Source: Antedon mediterranea (Eukaryota > Echinodermata > Crinoidea > Comatulida > Antedonidae). From it: a stretch of DNA of 64,000 nt. The stretch is taken from positions 22,874,501-22,938,500 of the forward strand of contig NC_092672.1 of the NCBI RefSeq assembly GCF_964355755.1, read 5' to 3'. This document shows, piece by piece, positions 38,501 through 53,500 of the stretch. A model generated the notes under the pieces. That model saw nothing but the letters and a program-made list of their open reading frames with translations, was not told the DNA's origin and did not search any database. The position numbers and the translations under genes are program-made. How positions within the stretch are numbered: the stretch's first letter is position 1; every line of letters starts with the position of its first letter.

Positions 38501-41500
38501 ATTTACAAACAACTTTTTGTACTGTGGGGCACGTATTTGGAGGATTTTTGGAGATGAGGGTGAGGTATTGGGCATGTCGGGGATGGGGGTTCGCAGTCGG
38601 TTAAGGGGGTTCGCTGTAAAGGGGGGGGGGTTCGCCCGAACCATAAAAACCCCCCCTGGCTACGGGCCTGAACATTGATGAAGACAGAACTTTAAAAGCA
38701 ATGGTGTAGTGTTAGTACAGTGTTACTACAGTGTTAGTATGGTGTTAGTATGGTGTTACTACAGTGTTAGTATGGTGTTACTACATTGTTAGTATGGTGT
38801 TACTACATTGTTAGTATGGTGTTACTACAGTGTTAGTATGGTGTTACTACAGTGTTAGTATGGTGTTACTACAGTGTTAGTATGGTGTTACTACAGTGTT
38901 AGTATGGTGTTACTACATTGTTAGTATGGTGTTACTACATTGTTAGTATGGTGTTACTACATTGTTAGTATGGTGTTACTACATTGTTAGTATGGTGTTA
39001 CTACATTGTTAGTATGGTGTTACTACATTGTTAGTATGGTGTTACTACATTGTTAGTATGGTGTTACTACATTGTTAGTATGGTGTTACTACATTGTTAG
39101 TATGGTGTTACTACATTGTTAGTATGGTGTTACTACATTGTTAGTATGGTGTTACTACATTGTTAGTATGGTGTTACTACATTGTTAGTATGGTGTTACT
39201 ACATTGTTAGTATGGTGTTACTACATTGTTAGTATGGTGTTACTACATTGTTAGTATGGTGTTACTACATTGTTAGTATGGTGTTACTACAGTGTTAGTA
39301 TGGTGTTACTACAGTGTTAGTATGGTGTTACTACATTGTTAGTAAGGTGTTACTACATTGTTAGTATGGTGTTACTACATTGTTAGTATGGTGTTACTAC
39401 AGTGTTAGTTTGATGTTACTATGGTGTTACTACATTGTTAGTATGGTGTTAGTATAGTGTTACTATGGTGTTTAAAAACAAATGATAAGATCAATCACCT
39501 GTAAACTGGTAACATTAGCATCAACTAATTGTTGCACAAACTTCTTGCTGCTAATTTTAAGCAAATCTACAAGTTCTGCTGGAATACCATCCTAAAAACA
39601 TCAAATGATACACAATAGATTAATTAGTAAATGAACATTCACCTGTGTACACTGCACATCAAATCTAATGAGCAAATATAATGTAAATAGCAATAAGGTT
39701 TCCATTCAAAGTAAATATTATAGGGATACTCGGAAAAAAAGCCATGGTAATAGGGCAGGAGGGCAAGTTGGTAAATTGATTGTTCGTTAACTTGATGAAA
39801 TTGTAATATTGGAGAGCATAGTGGTTAAATAGGTTGAAACACTCTTGTCGTTTTCTAAATTGAATTGTGTTAGTGAACCAATTCTTATTTTGATATAAAA
39901 ACAGAGAAATGTAATACTGTAAGCTGAGCACGTACTCCAGACTGAAAAAAGATGGCAGCCGTAAATGTGTTCAAAAACATTATTTAACATAACAAATAAT
40001 AATCTAATATAATACATTCACATATTCTTGTCAAAGAACAGTGAAGATTTATAAATCGCAATGGAATGAATAAATTCTAGGTAATCTAGCATTTTTGTAT
40101 TTGAGGATCATATAGAATGCGTTCACGGTTATACGCTTAACACGCTGCATTGTGTATTGTTCTCACGCAGATAGGCTCAACACAGGCATATAGCAGTGCG
40201 TACTGCGTAGGGCATATCTGATTGGTCGATTGAAAGCCGCTATTTTGTTGGTTCCCTCTCCATAGAGAATCACCTTTTGAACTGCGATAACAGAGCATAA
40301 TAATAGATAGAGCATTACCTATAGCTACAAACAGCCATTCATACATTTTACTGTGGTATTTATTTTCAGTTATAAGATTATGAGAAATGAGTTTAAACGA
40401 AGCAGATGCACTATTCCATAATTGTAATGCTTTGAGAAACTATTTATGAACTTCTAACCCCATTTTTTTGTGAATATACTGTAAAACTGGCATTCAGTTG
40501 TAAGTATATTACCTTATTCTTTTCAATTAGACCATCCACTTGGTACGTAACTTTCTCTGCATAGTGATGCACAACAAAAGCTGGTGATGTCACTGATATA
40601 TGTGCACGAGATAAGCTTGCACTGCTGATGGTGTCAAGAAGAAACTCACAAAATGAACTTGGATCTGAATGTCTGTTTAACTTGCATTGCTATAAACAAG
40701 ATAAACTTGCAATTAGAAAGTAAATGACATAATAACATGATTGTGATCTTAGATCTTAGATGGACAGTCTAAGCACAACAACTTGTAGTTTGCAACTGGT
40801 TGTGGTGTTACTGTACTTTTGCACCTAACTCACTGGGCATAAGGTCACTCACCATCACTGATGTGCAGCAGGTGAATATTGGGGTTAAGCTTGAGGTGCA
40901 AAAGTACATCAGCAGCAGGTTTTCTAGTGTAAACTAGGCTCAAAAGTCCATTATTTATCTTCTTACAAACTACAGTTTATTTATTGATTTGGGCAATCAA
41001 GACAAACTATGGTTTTCAAGACAAACTATGCCTGTCGGGTAAAAACCACTTTTTTTCAAAATGTAAAATTCAAAATAGGAAGGAGTTATTATTTTACGAC
41101 ATACTGTACTACGATTGAGAAAGGCGAATTCTTAATACAGCACTGGGACAACTCATCTTTTTGTTGTCATACATGCAGCATGGTTTCATGGTACAGCAGT
41201 TTATCTTTCAATAATAAGTACAAACTACAGAATACAGGTTGTCTTTTTCAACCATTATTTTTCGTCTTGCGAAAAACTATGACTTAGAAACTTATTGTTT
41301 GTATTTTAATCGAAAGACAAACTACAACACCCCAATATTCAACATCAAAACATGTTTTATTGTGAGGGGAATAGCAACACTTACTTGATTCATGAGAACA
41401 AATATACTGATGTTGCCTTCAATAACATCAAGACATGTTTTATTGTGAGTGGAATAGGAACACTTACTTGATTCATGAGAGCAAATATACTGATGTTGCC

Positions 41501-44500
41501 TTCAATAACATCAAGACATGTTTTATTGTCAGTAAAGTCTTCAAATTGCCATGGAATTCCCTCAGATTGACAGTCATCCTAAAATAATATAAAGATGACT
41601 ATTTAATCAGCAGTATGATTATGTTTATAAAGGTTCATCATTATCACTATTAGATAAAAAAAGTGAAAGATAATTCTCATAAACTTTAATTATTATTGTT
41701 ATCTTAATTATCATTTTATATTGTATTATAATTATACTAGTATTTTGATATTATTAAGTTTTTACCAGATTTGTTTGATATCAACTAAAAGAAGTGCCAT
41801 ATTATTTTTCTCCATTTTTTTTAATGAATAAAAGAACTGTTGTTATTATCACTCTTATATGGTGCTAATGAAACACTGTTGCACCAACTGTATATTGGCA
41901 TACTCTATATATAGAAAATAAGTTTGTTGGAATACCTGTTCTACTTTGAGGAAGTTGTGCACAAAATGTTGCTGAAGTTTCTCATTTGCATAATTTATGC
42001 ATAATTGCTCCAAACTGTTAAATGAAAAACTTTCAAATCCGTAGACATCCAGTAGACCAATGTAAGACTGGCAACTCCTGGCCATGGTACAGCCATTGAT
42101 GAATCCAACGAGCCAATCAAAAACTCTGAAACATTAAAACATAATTTAGTCAGTCTTCAAAGCTAGTTTTTTTTGGTAAAACCAAAGTGGGGTTGAAAAA
42201 GTTTGCATGTAAACATTTTCTCCTGTTACATACTAACTACATGACAAAGAAAGAAATTAGGCAGAAAGAAGTCAGGCCATGACAGCAAGAGAGATTAGGC
42301 AGAATAAAAATGAAATTAAATTGACTATGTTTCAGAGTTTGCATGTAAAGTATGGTTATTTTATTTTTGTGAATGTTTAAAGGTGTATGTACGATTTGTT
42401 GTGGGTAATCCACCTCAGTGCAGACCAGCATGCATATGGGGAAGCAAATAAAAGTTATTGGATATGTACAACATCTTCTGTGGGTTTGTTTTGAATGTAT
42501 AACAGGTCAGTAAAAAGGCAAATACTGCACAACAAGATCATTTTCAAAAGAGTAAGTAGGTTTCTTTAACTACAAACAAATATAGCTTTAATGTTTGTAA
42601 AATACCTGGCATAGAGTAACTTTGCAAGACAATCTCTCCTTGTATGACATTCATCTTTTAAGCAAGGTTTCATAAAGACAATCTTTCTACGCTTGTGAGA
42701 TGCAGTGATTTGTCGGAATGCAAGACATCTAGTTAAGGCATCAACATCAAGACCAAGTAACTGTGCAGCAGCATTAACAGATGTGTCAACTCCTGATGAA
42801 GCAACATCAATAGTACAACAATATGATATATTGAATAATTAGTAAATTAGAAAATCTCTCTTAGGCTGAAATATTTTATCAACATTTTTTGAAGATGGAG
42901 AAGAATATTAATAAGATTATTTAAGATTTTAAAATTATGTAATTATTAACGATATTATTTAAGATATTTTGTGACCAACCTACCATAACATTAAGGTATT
43001 CCTTATGTCCGTTTTTAGTTATGTCTCATATATTATATTATGGTAGAAATAAAAACAAATTAAAAAATACTAAAAAGATATATATACTGTTGATAGAATA
43101 TTTTGAATCATAAGTAAACGTCAATTTATTATAAACATAATCTATTAAAACTTAAAGGTTGCAACTACTTTAAGCTAAACTATAAATACTGTATGCAATC
43201 TTAAAGGTCGCAACTACTTTAAGCTAAACTATAAATACTGTATGCAATCTTAAAGGTTGCAACTACTTTAAGCTAAACTATAAATACTGTATGCAATCTT
43301 AATGGTCGCAACTACTTTAAGCTAAACTATAAATACTGTATGCAATCTTAAAGGTTGCAACTACTTTAAGCTGAACTATAAATACTGTATGCAATCTTAA
43401 AGGTCGCAACTACTTTAAGCTGAACTATAAATACTGTATGCAATCTTAAACGTCACAACTACTTTAAGCTAAACTATAAATACTGTATGCAATCTTAAAG
43501 GTTGCAACTACTTTAAGCTGAACTATAAATACTGTATGCAATCTTAAAGGTTGCAACTACTTTAAGCTGAACTATAAATACTGTATGCAATCTTAAACGT
43601 CGCAACTACTTTAAGCTAAACTATAAATACTGTATGCAATCTTAAAGGTTGCAACTACTTTAAGCTGAACTATAAATACTGTATGCAATCTTAAACGTCG
43701 CAACTACTTTAAGCTAAACTATAAATACTGTATGCAATCTTAAAGGTTGCAACTACTTTAAGCTGAACTATAAATACTGTATGCAATCTTAAAGGTTGCA
43801 ACTACTTTAAGCTGAACTATAAATACTTTATGCAATCTTAAACGTCGCAACTACTTTAAGCTAAACTATAAATACTGTATGCAAACTTAAAGATCGCAAC
43901 TACTTTAAGCTAAACTATAAATACTGTATGCAATCTTAAAGGTTGCAACTACTTTAAGCTAAACTATAAATACTGTATGCAATCTTAAAGGTCGCAACTA
44001 CTTTAAGCTAAACTATAAATACTGTATGCAATCTTAAAGGTCGCAACTACTTTAAGCTAAACTATAAAAACTGTATGCAATCTTAAAGGTTGCAACTACT
44101 TTAAGCTAAACTATAAATACTGTATGCAATCTTAAAGGTCGCAACTACTTTAAGCTAAACTATAAATACTGTATGCAATCTTAAAGGTTGCAACTACTTT
44201 AAGCTAAACTATAAATACTGTATGCAATCTTTTTATTGGTATAATACAGAAAATAATTAAACAGCATAACCTTTATATCATTTACCTTGTTTTTCAGAAT
44301 CAATTTCACATGGTCCAGTGACATCATCACTAATAAACTCTATATTTCCAAGATGAAGTATACCACTTAGAACCTACAAATAAACACATTTTCAAATTCA
44401 ATTCAAAAATTCAAAAAATAGAATTATAACATTACTATTAGATTTATGTATAAAAAACATCAAAGTCTATTATCACTTATTTATATACTACCATTTGATT

Positions 44501-47500
44501 TTCATTACCATAAATTTGTAAAAGTTGTTTTGAATCAATATACTATCATAATTGTAAAAACTAGGTAAAAGTTCACTGATGTTTACTGTCCACATGTGCT
44601 GGATTAGTTCAACCAAGGCATCTAAACACGGTTCAGTTAGTTCACTGATGTTTACTGTCCACATGTGCTGGATTAGTTCAACCAAGGCATCTAAACACGG
44701 TTCAGTTAGTTCAATAATGTTTACTGTCCTCATGTGCTGGATTAGTTCAACCAAGGCATCTAAACACATTGCTTTGGTTCAGTTAGTTCACTGATGTTTA
44801 CTGTCCACATGTGCTGGATTAGTTCAACCAAGGCATCTAAACACATTGCTTTGGTTCAGTTAGTTCACTGATGTTTACTGTCCACATGTGCTGGATTAGT
44901 TCAACCAAGGCATCTAAACACATTGCTTTGGTTCAGTTAGTTCACTGATGTTTACTGTCCACATGTGCTGGATTAGTTCAACCAAGGCATCTAAACACAT
45001 TGCTTTGGTTCAGTTACTAATAATATCACCACTAAGTTTAACCATGTTTTACCAGTTAATTCACTCTTCCCTTGTAAAACAATGTTTGTTAAGTAACCAG
45101 TTCTAATTAAGTAAAAGTTTCTTACTTTAAATAATTCTTGTTGCTGTGACCTGCTAAGTCCAACATTAGACATTGCTTACTAACTAATTAAGTAAAAGTT
45201 TCTTACTTTAAATAATTCTTGTTGCTGTGACCTGCTAAGTCCAACATTAGACATCGCTTACTAACTAATGAAGTAAAAGTTTCTTACTTTAAATAATTCT
45301 TGTTGCTTTGACCTGCTAAGTCCAACATTAGACATCGCTTACTAACTAATGAAGTAAAAGTTTCTTACTTTGAATAATTCTTGTTGCTGTGACCTGCTAA
45401 GTCCAACATTAGAAATTTCTTACTAACTAATTAAGTAAAAGTTTCTTACTTTAAATAATTCTTGTTGCTGTGACCTGCTAAGTCCAACATTACACATTGC
45501 TTGCTTTGTAACTATAAAATCTTGTTTATCCTTTTGATTACCTGCATCTTCTGAACGGTTTAGTTTCACATAGTTTAAGTTGTCTGAACTCAATACATTT
45601 GGTAGTAACCAGTTCCTCATTTCCCTTTCATTTGCGCCAAACAGCATCTATGATAATTTGAAAGAAGAAATGTTAATGATATTATTAAAAAGACTAATAA
45701 TGAGAATAATATAAACTAATAATATATTTCATGCTTTGATAACATTAGTAGAGTGAGTGCTTTCTTGCGCTATATTACAAAATGACAATTTTGTTTCAAG
45801 ATGTTTAATATCAGTACCAGAAAGATCCTTTTCACATCTGCCTACATTGATCTCCAGACTTATTACATGTTTTCATATTTACTAACGAACCTTGTGAAAT
45901 CACGGGAAAAGTATTGTCATTGTATAGTTGACGGTGCTATCATTAGTACAATCTCAAGTTTGTGAGAAAAAAAAAGTCACGCTTCGATACTTTCAAACAG
46001 GTGTACGGTCAGTTAAATACCAGGACAAAGCACAAATGCGCAGAACAAACAAAAAAACAGGCCCCTGTGAATATCAGTAGAATTTTAACAACCTGATTAA
46101 AACCAAAGGGTATATGTTTGCTATTAGCCTACTCACTTTAGAAACATGGCAACAGAAATATGCAAATGTATCACAGTTTCCAGCAGTTAAGTTAAACAGT
46201 TGGTTATCCGGTTTAAAGGTACACAGAAATGAAACATAACTAATACTAACTTGGTAAAAGATGTGAAAATTCCTGGCACCATCACATTGATAAACAACTC
46301 TAGTTTTCTCAAGAAGATATGTCTGAATAGAAGCACCAACAACATGATTTCCACTGAAAACAAAATTGGAAAGTTAAAATAAGAATTCCTCTTGTGTGTA
46401 ATTTCATTCTTCCCTGCTATGACACACAAAATGGCATATGTAGAAACTCAAAATGCATGGCCTGTATACAGTATGTTGGTTGAACATTGACAAATAAAAA
46501 TAATGTATGAAACTTACCGACTGAATTGTAGCTGAATGTACTTTCCAAAGCGGCTACTATTGTGATTCCTGGTTGTGCTAGCATTGCCTAAGAACATGAA
46601 ATAATAGTTGTCTAACAGAGATGGAGTTGTAGGGAGGTGTAGGGTACTGGGTGGCAAAAGATTAATATTACTGTGTATATATGAATACTGGTGCAGGCCA
46701 TCAATTTCAATTAATTCTACTAGTCTTAATGATACCAAATCTGCCAAACAATTTGAGCATAAAATCTCACCAAATTCATATTTAGAACATACTGTAAGTT
46801 GGCCACTGCTCATCAACAGTTTTAGCCTATATATTATAATAGGAGTTTAAAGGATTTTGGCACCATGACTGAAGGTTAAAGATTATGCTAGAATTACAAA
46901 ATGTAAAATCAGTACACAAACTGCTTTAAATTAGCATTTAAAATTTCATTTTACATAAAGCGTTAATCAATTTTAGGTTAGGTGTAGCTTTATTTATTTA
47001 TTTTTAAATCAGTATGATATTTATTGACTTTTATATTTCAGTTTTCTTAGGGAAGAGTTAAATTACAATTTAATTTAACTCTTCCCTCGTTTTCTTGTAA
47101 TTTTAATGGTACCCTATCATTATGCTCATTTTTATTTGGTTCTCATCTCTTTATCGACTGTTCTTATTCTATTTTCTTCTTTATCTGTTGATGATAATGA
47201 TGATGAATATAGAAAATTTGATATATTGATATGATTTAAAAATGCTGATTTTGTATATTTAACAAAAATAAAGGTCCAACTTCTAGCGATCTTTATTAGG
47301 ACCATAACAGTACATAGATGTTTTTACATTTGAGAATGACATGTGTATCTTACTGTACTTTATTAAAGATAAACATAATAATTACCAAATGCTTCAAGAA
47401 TAGGATTTGAGTCTAATATTCTACGTTCAATGCAATCTGCTGGTGATGGTGTAAAACCACTATGAACAAAAAAGACAACAAGTTATCACAAATAAGTAAC

Positions 47501-50500
47501 AAAACAGAGACAAATCTATAATTATGATGAAATAAAAACTGTAATTTTACATACATGAGAGTGTTTAATGATATTAAATTAAATGTGTTTATTTTTATTA
47601 CCCAGGGTTACATACTGCCACCATTGTCAGATATTTCAGTAAACATCTTGCATTCCATGTCTGTAATAAAACAATAATAAATAACAGAGAATAACAAACG
47701 TTTTTGTATGCTCACAAAAAATATTGACTAAACTGCATTTGTGAAAATGGATTCCCTCTTTGCACGTCTGGCAAGCATTTATGTGACATTCAATAAATGC
47801 TGATTTTGTAACAGTGTCCTTTGAAACAGTAAAAACAAATTATAGCACTCTCTATATACTTGTCCATGCTTTTAGCCTCTCTATTTTTATTTAAGTTTGG
47901 GCCTCTCCATTATTTCAAAATAAACAAGAAATGGTTTTAAAGGTAAACAAGGCCAACAGCCATTAAGTCGCGTGCTACAATGCATAGTGATACCGGACCG
48001 ACAGACAAACAGACTGACAGACAGACAGACCGACAGTTTAAAAACATTTATATTTTTTTAATTTACACGTGCGTAGCCTGTCACATTTGACGTGCTCGTA
48101 TAACGTAATTTCGAGTTGAAAATTAAGTCAAGAAAACAGAAATCGGGCAAAAAGTGTGCGCAATAACATTTAACGCGCAGTGCGCGCGCAAAAATCTGCG
48201 CACTCATGGCAATTTTGTAAACGCTTAAAATTGCCTGAAACGTACTCTTATTTCATCGAAAATAAATTTTGAAAATTTTAAGCGCGCGTACGCATGCGTT
48301 ACATGCGCTACGCACGTAATTGTAATGCCATATGATGATTTATGCCCTGAAATTTATGAGTACCAAATTTTATTTAATTGTGATTCATGGTTGTTAAGAT
48401 ATGATTACAAACGTGATTTCGTTAAATCGTGCGTAGACCGCGTAATTTTTTATTGCGCACCGTGAAAACATAACCACATCGATTCCTGGCCATAAGGAAT
48501 ATTCTGTGAAAAATTGACTTAGCTAGATTAAACTGATATCAAGATAAGGTCATAAAGCGACAAAACGCATAGTGATACCGGACCGACAGACAGACCGACA
48601 GACAGACCGACAGACAGACCGACAGACAGACCGACAGACAGACAGACAGACAGACCGACCGACCGACTTAGTGAACTATAGAGTCGCTTCCACGCGACTA
48701 AAAATTGACTCTGATTACATTGGTGAAAACAAACGTAAAACTGAAATTGTTGAATTACCTTTCCAGAACCACTTTCACCGCTGACAATTATTGACTGATT
48801 AATCTTGTCTAGTCTTCTAGTAAGATTACACAAAGCTGTTTCTGCAATTACAAATACATGTGGTGGGTGTGCCTGAAAAAAAAAAAAATAAAGATATATA
48901 TTCCCCAAAAAACATGAAAATGAGGATTAATAAAATCAAGCCATTTTGCAGTTTTAAAAAAGTTATTCATTTTAAAGAAATAAAAACAAACAAATATAGT
49001 GTTTTTACTTTAAAAAAAGACAAAATTAATGGTTAAACTTAACCAAATGCTAAAAAATTACAATTTTTCAGGTAAATAATGTTTTTTGTCCAATTTTTGG
49101 TCAAAGTGAATAACTACAGTATTATGTGACATAAAATAGCATATTCAGCAAAACAATTATCTTTTCAGAGGAGCTCTGCATATATACTCTAGTAGCTAGA
49201 TCAACTTTCGTATGCACTTTGAGGTCCAGAGAATTTGACTTCAGAAATTGGTTTAGGGTGGTCAAACAATCATTTTTGGCTTGGTTACACATTATGAAAA
49301 TGTGGCGAAAGGTCAAAAGGTCAGGGTCAAAGGTTATAAAATCAAACACCATTATGTTCTTAAATCTCGACAACCACTGGTCACAGCGAGGTAATTTTGG
49401 TCTTAAATTAATCAGAAGGTATACATTTATATTCAGTCTAATGAAACATTTTAGTCGAAAATGACCGGAAATGCCATTTCTGACCTTTGACCCATAAACC
49501 AGGGCATGTCTGTATCTCCGTAACTATTGGCCGTAGTGACTTGAATTTGGGCTCAAATTGTTCGAAATATACATTTAGTTATTTGTTACACATTTTGAAA
49601 AATGTTACAAAAGGTCAAAGGGTCAAGGTCAAGGGTTATTTGAACAAATAAAAAAAGGTACTTGTATCTCGGCAACCACTGGTCGCAGCAAGACAATTTT
49701 GGTCTCAAAATGTTCAGAAGGCATGCATTTATATTCCATCTAATGGGGCATTTTAGTCAAAAATGATCAGAAATGCCATTTCTGACCTTTGACCCACATA
49801 CCAGGGCATCTTCATATCTCTGTAAGTACAGGTCGTAGAAACTTAAATTTGGTATCAAATTGTTCGAAATATACATATTTACATTCATTGTAATAGAAAA
49901 TGTGGTTAAAAGATGAACAGAAATACTATTACTAATGTTTCAAACAAAAAACATATCTACACAACTTATCCTTAGACAATAATGTTATGCAATAACTGAT
50001 ACTTTAAATTGTTTTAATTTCAAGTTATTGCTGTCCCCGAGGACATTTTGATAGAAACGTTAAGCTCAACAGTTCTTTTCAGAATGCTAGAAGTAACTTG
50101 CCATATGTATCCGATTAAACGCTCCAGGCATTTATTGTTCAAAAGGGTTTTTAGGGGGAAAGGAGGCATCTTTATTTGGGGTATAATATGGTAACATGTA
50201 TAATCAAATAAATACCACCTAGATGTAAAAAAATACTGCACAATTAATATCAAAAAGTGATAAAATTATGTCAAAATGCTTGGTAAATTGTAGATTATTG
50301 TAGTTAATGAAATGTGTTGACGTGATACAATTATTCTGTAAATGCATGTGGCATGTTTATTCCACATGGTGTTCTATTGGAGGGAATGGTGGCGTTTATT
50401 TGAAGGAATACTCTAATTTTAATAATTGTATTTCGTTTCTCAACTGATAAAAGGTACTTTACATGATTCGTTTTCCTCTTTATGCTTTTTAACGAAATGT

Positions 50501-53500
50501 TTCTGTCTTTTAAAATAAAGGTGATAGATTCCATTAAATGGATCTTCTCCTCCAGGTGCCAGTATAATGATATAAAACAATGACACATCATTATCCTGAC
50601 ACGATTGCACTCATAATGGATCTTCATTCTATCATCTATTTGTTTGTAACTACAATTTGACAACAATCTTTTGCATAGTTTTAAATGCCAATACATAGTT
50701 TCATTACTATTGTACAATATGTCCAGCTTTCCTGAAAACACCCTTGTGTACTGTAGTACAGTGTTGTAGTATGATTTTATCATGATAAACTTCTGATGCT
50801 TTTATTGTCAATGCATTCAGTACCTATAAACATGTCAAAGTTTCTAGTGGTATTGATAATAAATCTCCAGAAATATATATTGTTTTATTATCTACACTGG
50901 GAACAGACATGTATGTATAAGTGTTGTCGTTGACATTCAAAACTATTATGCAACAGTGTTACGTAATAATGACAATGACTTGGTTTATTATTGTGGTCTC
51001 CGATACCTTTTATTACATGATTGTACTTCCTCCAGGATAGAATGAGGTTTAATCCCGTTATTATTCTTATTATATATATATATTTTTTTTATATATATAT
51101 CTGGGGTGTATTTATTTGATTATACATGTTACCATTATTACACCCAACAAAATAAACACCTTCCCTGAATAAATAAATGCTAGAGGATTTTATTCGGGTA
51201 ACTACAGTAAATAACTTCTAGCATTCTCAAAATGTTTGAACGTTAGGGGGTCAACAATACTTTCTAGCATTATTATAAGCAAAAGTACAATTATTACAAA
51301 CAGTAAAGGATTTGTTTTAATTCCTACAGTATAATGAAATCATTAAGCATCAATTATTGCATAACATTACTGTCTAATGATAAGTTAGGTAGATATGTTT
51401 TTCATTTAAAAGATTAGTAATTAATAGTATTTCTGATCATCTTTTATCCAAATTTTCTGTTAGAATGAATTAAATATGTGTATTTCTAACAATTTGATAC
51501 TAAATTTAAGTTTCTACGACCTGTACTTACAGAGATAAGAAGATGCCCTGGTATGTATGTCAAAGGTCAGAAATGTCATTTCCGGTCATTTTTTACTGAA
51601 TATGAATGTATACCTTCTGAACATTTTGAGACCAAAATTTACTCGCTGTGACCAGTGGTTGCCGAGATACAAATACCTATTTGTGTTTATTCATATAACC
51701 CCTGGCCTTGACCTTTTGTAACATTGTTCAAAATGTGTAACAAATAACTAAATGTATATTTCGAACAATTTGAGCCCAAATTCAAGTCACTACGGCCAAT
51801 AGTTACGGAGATACAGACATGCCCTGGTTTATGGGTCAAAGGTCAGAAATGGCATTTCCGGTCATTTTCGACTAAAATGTTTCATTAGACTGAATATAAA
51901 TGTATACCTTCTGATTAATTTAAGACCAAAATTACCTCGCTGTGACCAGTGGTTGTCGAGATTTAAGGACATAATGGTGTTTGATTTTATAACCTATGAC
52001 CCTGACCTTTTGACCTTTCGCCACATTTTCAAAATGTGTAACCAACCCAAAAATGATTGTTTGACCACCCTAAACCAATTTCTGAAGTCAAATTCTCTGG
52101 ACCTCAAAGTGCATACGAAAGTTGATCTAGCTACTAGAGTAATATCTCTAAGTTCTCAACAGAGGAAATAATAATATTTTTGCCCAATATTGAAGATAAA
52201 GTGAAGTCAAGATTTTAATAGTGATGTCATCAACATATCAATTTTCCTAAAAATCAATAGTATACTAGCAAATCATTGTTTACCTTTTGATCACTATGGT
52301 AACGATGAATCATATGAACATCAAAATGTCCAGTTTCTTTGAAAGGATTCAAAGTAACAAGTGTGTTGCCAGTCTGAGTGTGGTATCTACCAGCTAAGTA
52401 CCGTTCACGTAAACAGTTCAGCACTATGAACAGAAAATATTAGGTTAAGTAACAAGTGTGTTGCCAGTCTGAGTGTGGTATCTACCAGCTAAGTACCGCT
52501 CACGTAAACAGTTCAGCACTATGAACAGAAAACATTAGGTCTTAAAAGTAACAAGTGTGTTGCCAGTCTGAGTGTGGTATCTACCAGCTAAGTAGCACTC
52601 ACGTAAACAGTTCAGCACTATGAACAGAAAACATTAGGTTAAGTAACAAGTGTGTTGCCAGTGTGAGTGTGGTATCTACCAGCTAAGTACCGCTCACGTA
52701 AACAGTTCAGCACTATGAACAGAAAACATTAGGTTAAGTAACAAGTGTGTTGCCAGTTTGAGTGTGGTATCTACCAGCTAAGTACCGCTCATGTAAACAG
52801 CTCAGCACTATGAACAGAAAACATTAGGTTAAGTAACCAACGTGTGTTGCCAGTATTTTGTCTAATTTTCTTCAAATTGTCCGCTGTTCTACTCTAAAAA
52901 TGTATTAGTTTATACTGTAATTATAAAATTTTATTTTAAAATGGTCTTTAATTGCAGGGAAATTTGAAGGAAATTGTTCAGTTGGATTCATCCAAATTGT
53001 GGTCTCTGATCTCTAATTAGAGGGAGGCAGCAGCTAATGGTAAAAAATAGGTGATCATCTGGCTTTAAATTAGATTGAGCTTTTAATTAAAGGGGTCTTT
53101 AATAGAAGGAAGACCTGTATAGTACTAACAACCATTGAAACATGTGTCTACTATTAATTCACTTACCAGCAGGTTCTGAGAGAGGATTAAGCAAAACAAG
53201 ATCATCTGTATTGATCCAATCTGTTTGAGTACACAGCACTGGATAGCCAGCATGACCACGTATCACAACCTCCTAGACAATGAAGTTACAAGCAATATTT
53301 AAAATACATTATATAGAATACTTAGTAGCAAGGTTGGGTTGTTGACATAGATGGTATGCTTCCCTCCCCTCCTTACCTCACAATTATATTTTGTGTCTAT
53401 AATCTTGCCATCACTAAAACATGAATCAACACACGCTGGAACCCAAACCTCTTACCTGGCCATTAGATTTAGTCACTATAATCTTGCCATCACTAAAACA

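Noticed and set aside
37757-38604. Two plus-strand frames (97 and 126 residues) as host genes or transposase
   Set aside because: They lie inside a TIR element, lack recognisable motifs and have no DDE-like pattern.
44488-44769. [12 protein letters not shown] repeat frame as a MYO19 exon
   Set aside because: It does not match any myosin segment, and the flanking exons join in phase without it.
49122-49373. The pair of similar ~70-85-residue frames in the foldback arms (also 51953-52171)
   Set aside because: Their similarity is due to the inverted repeat; neither has a start, splice or domain context.
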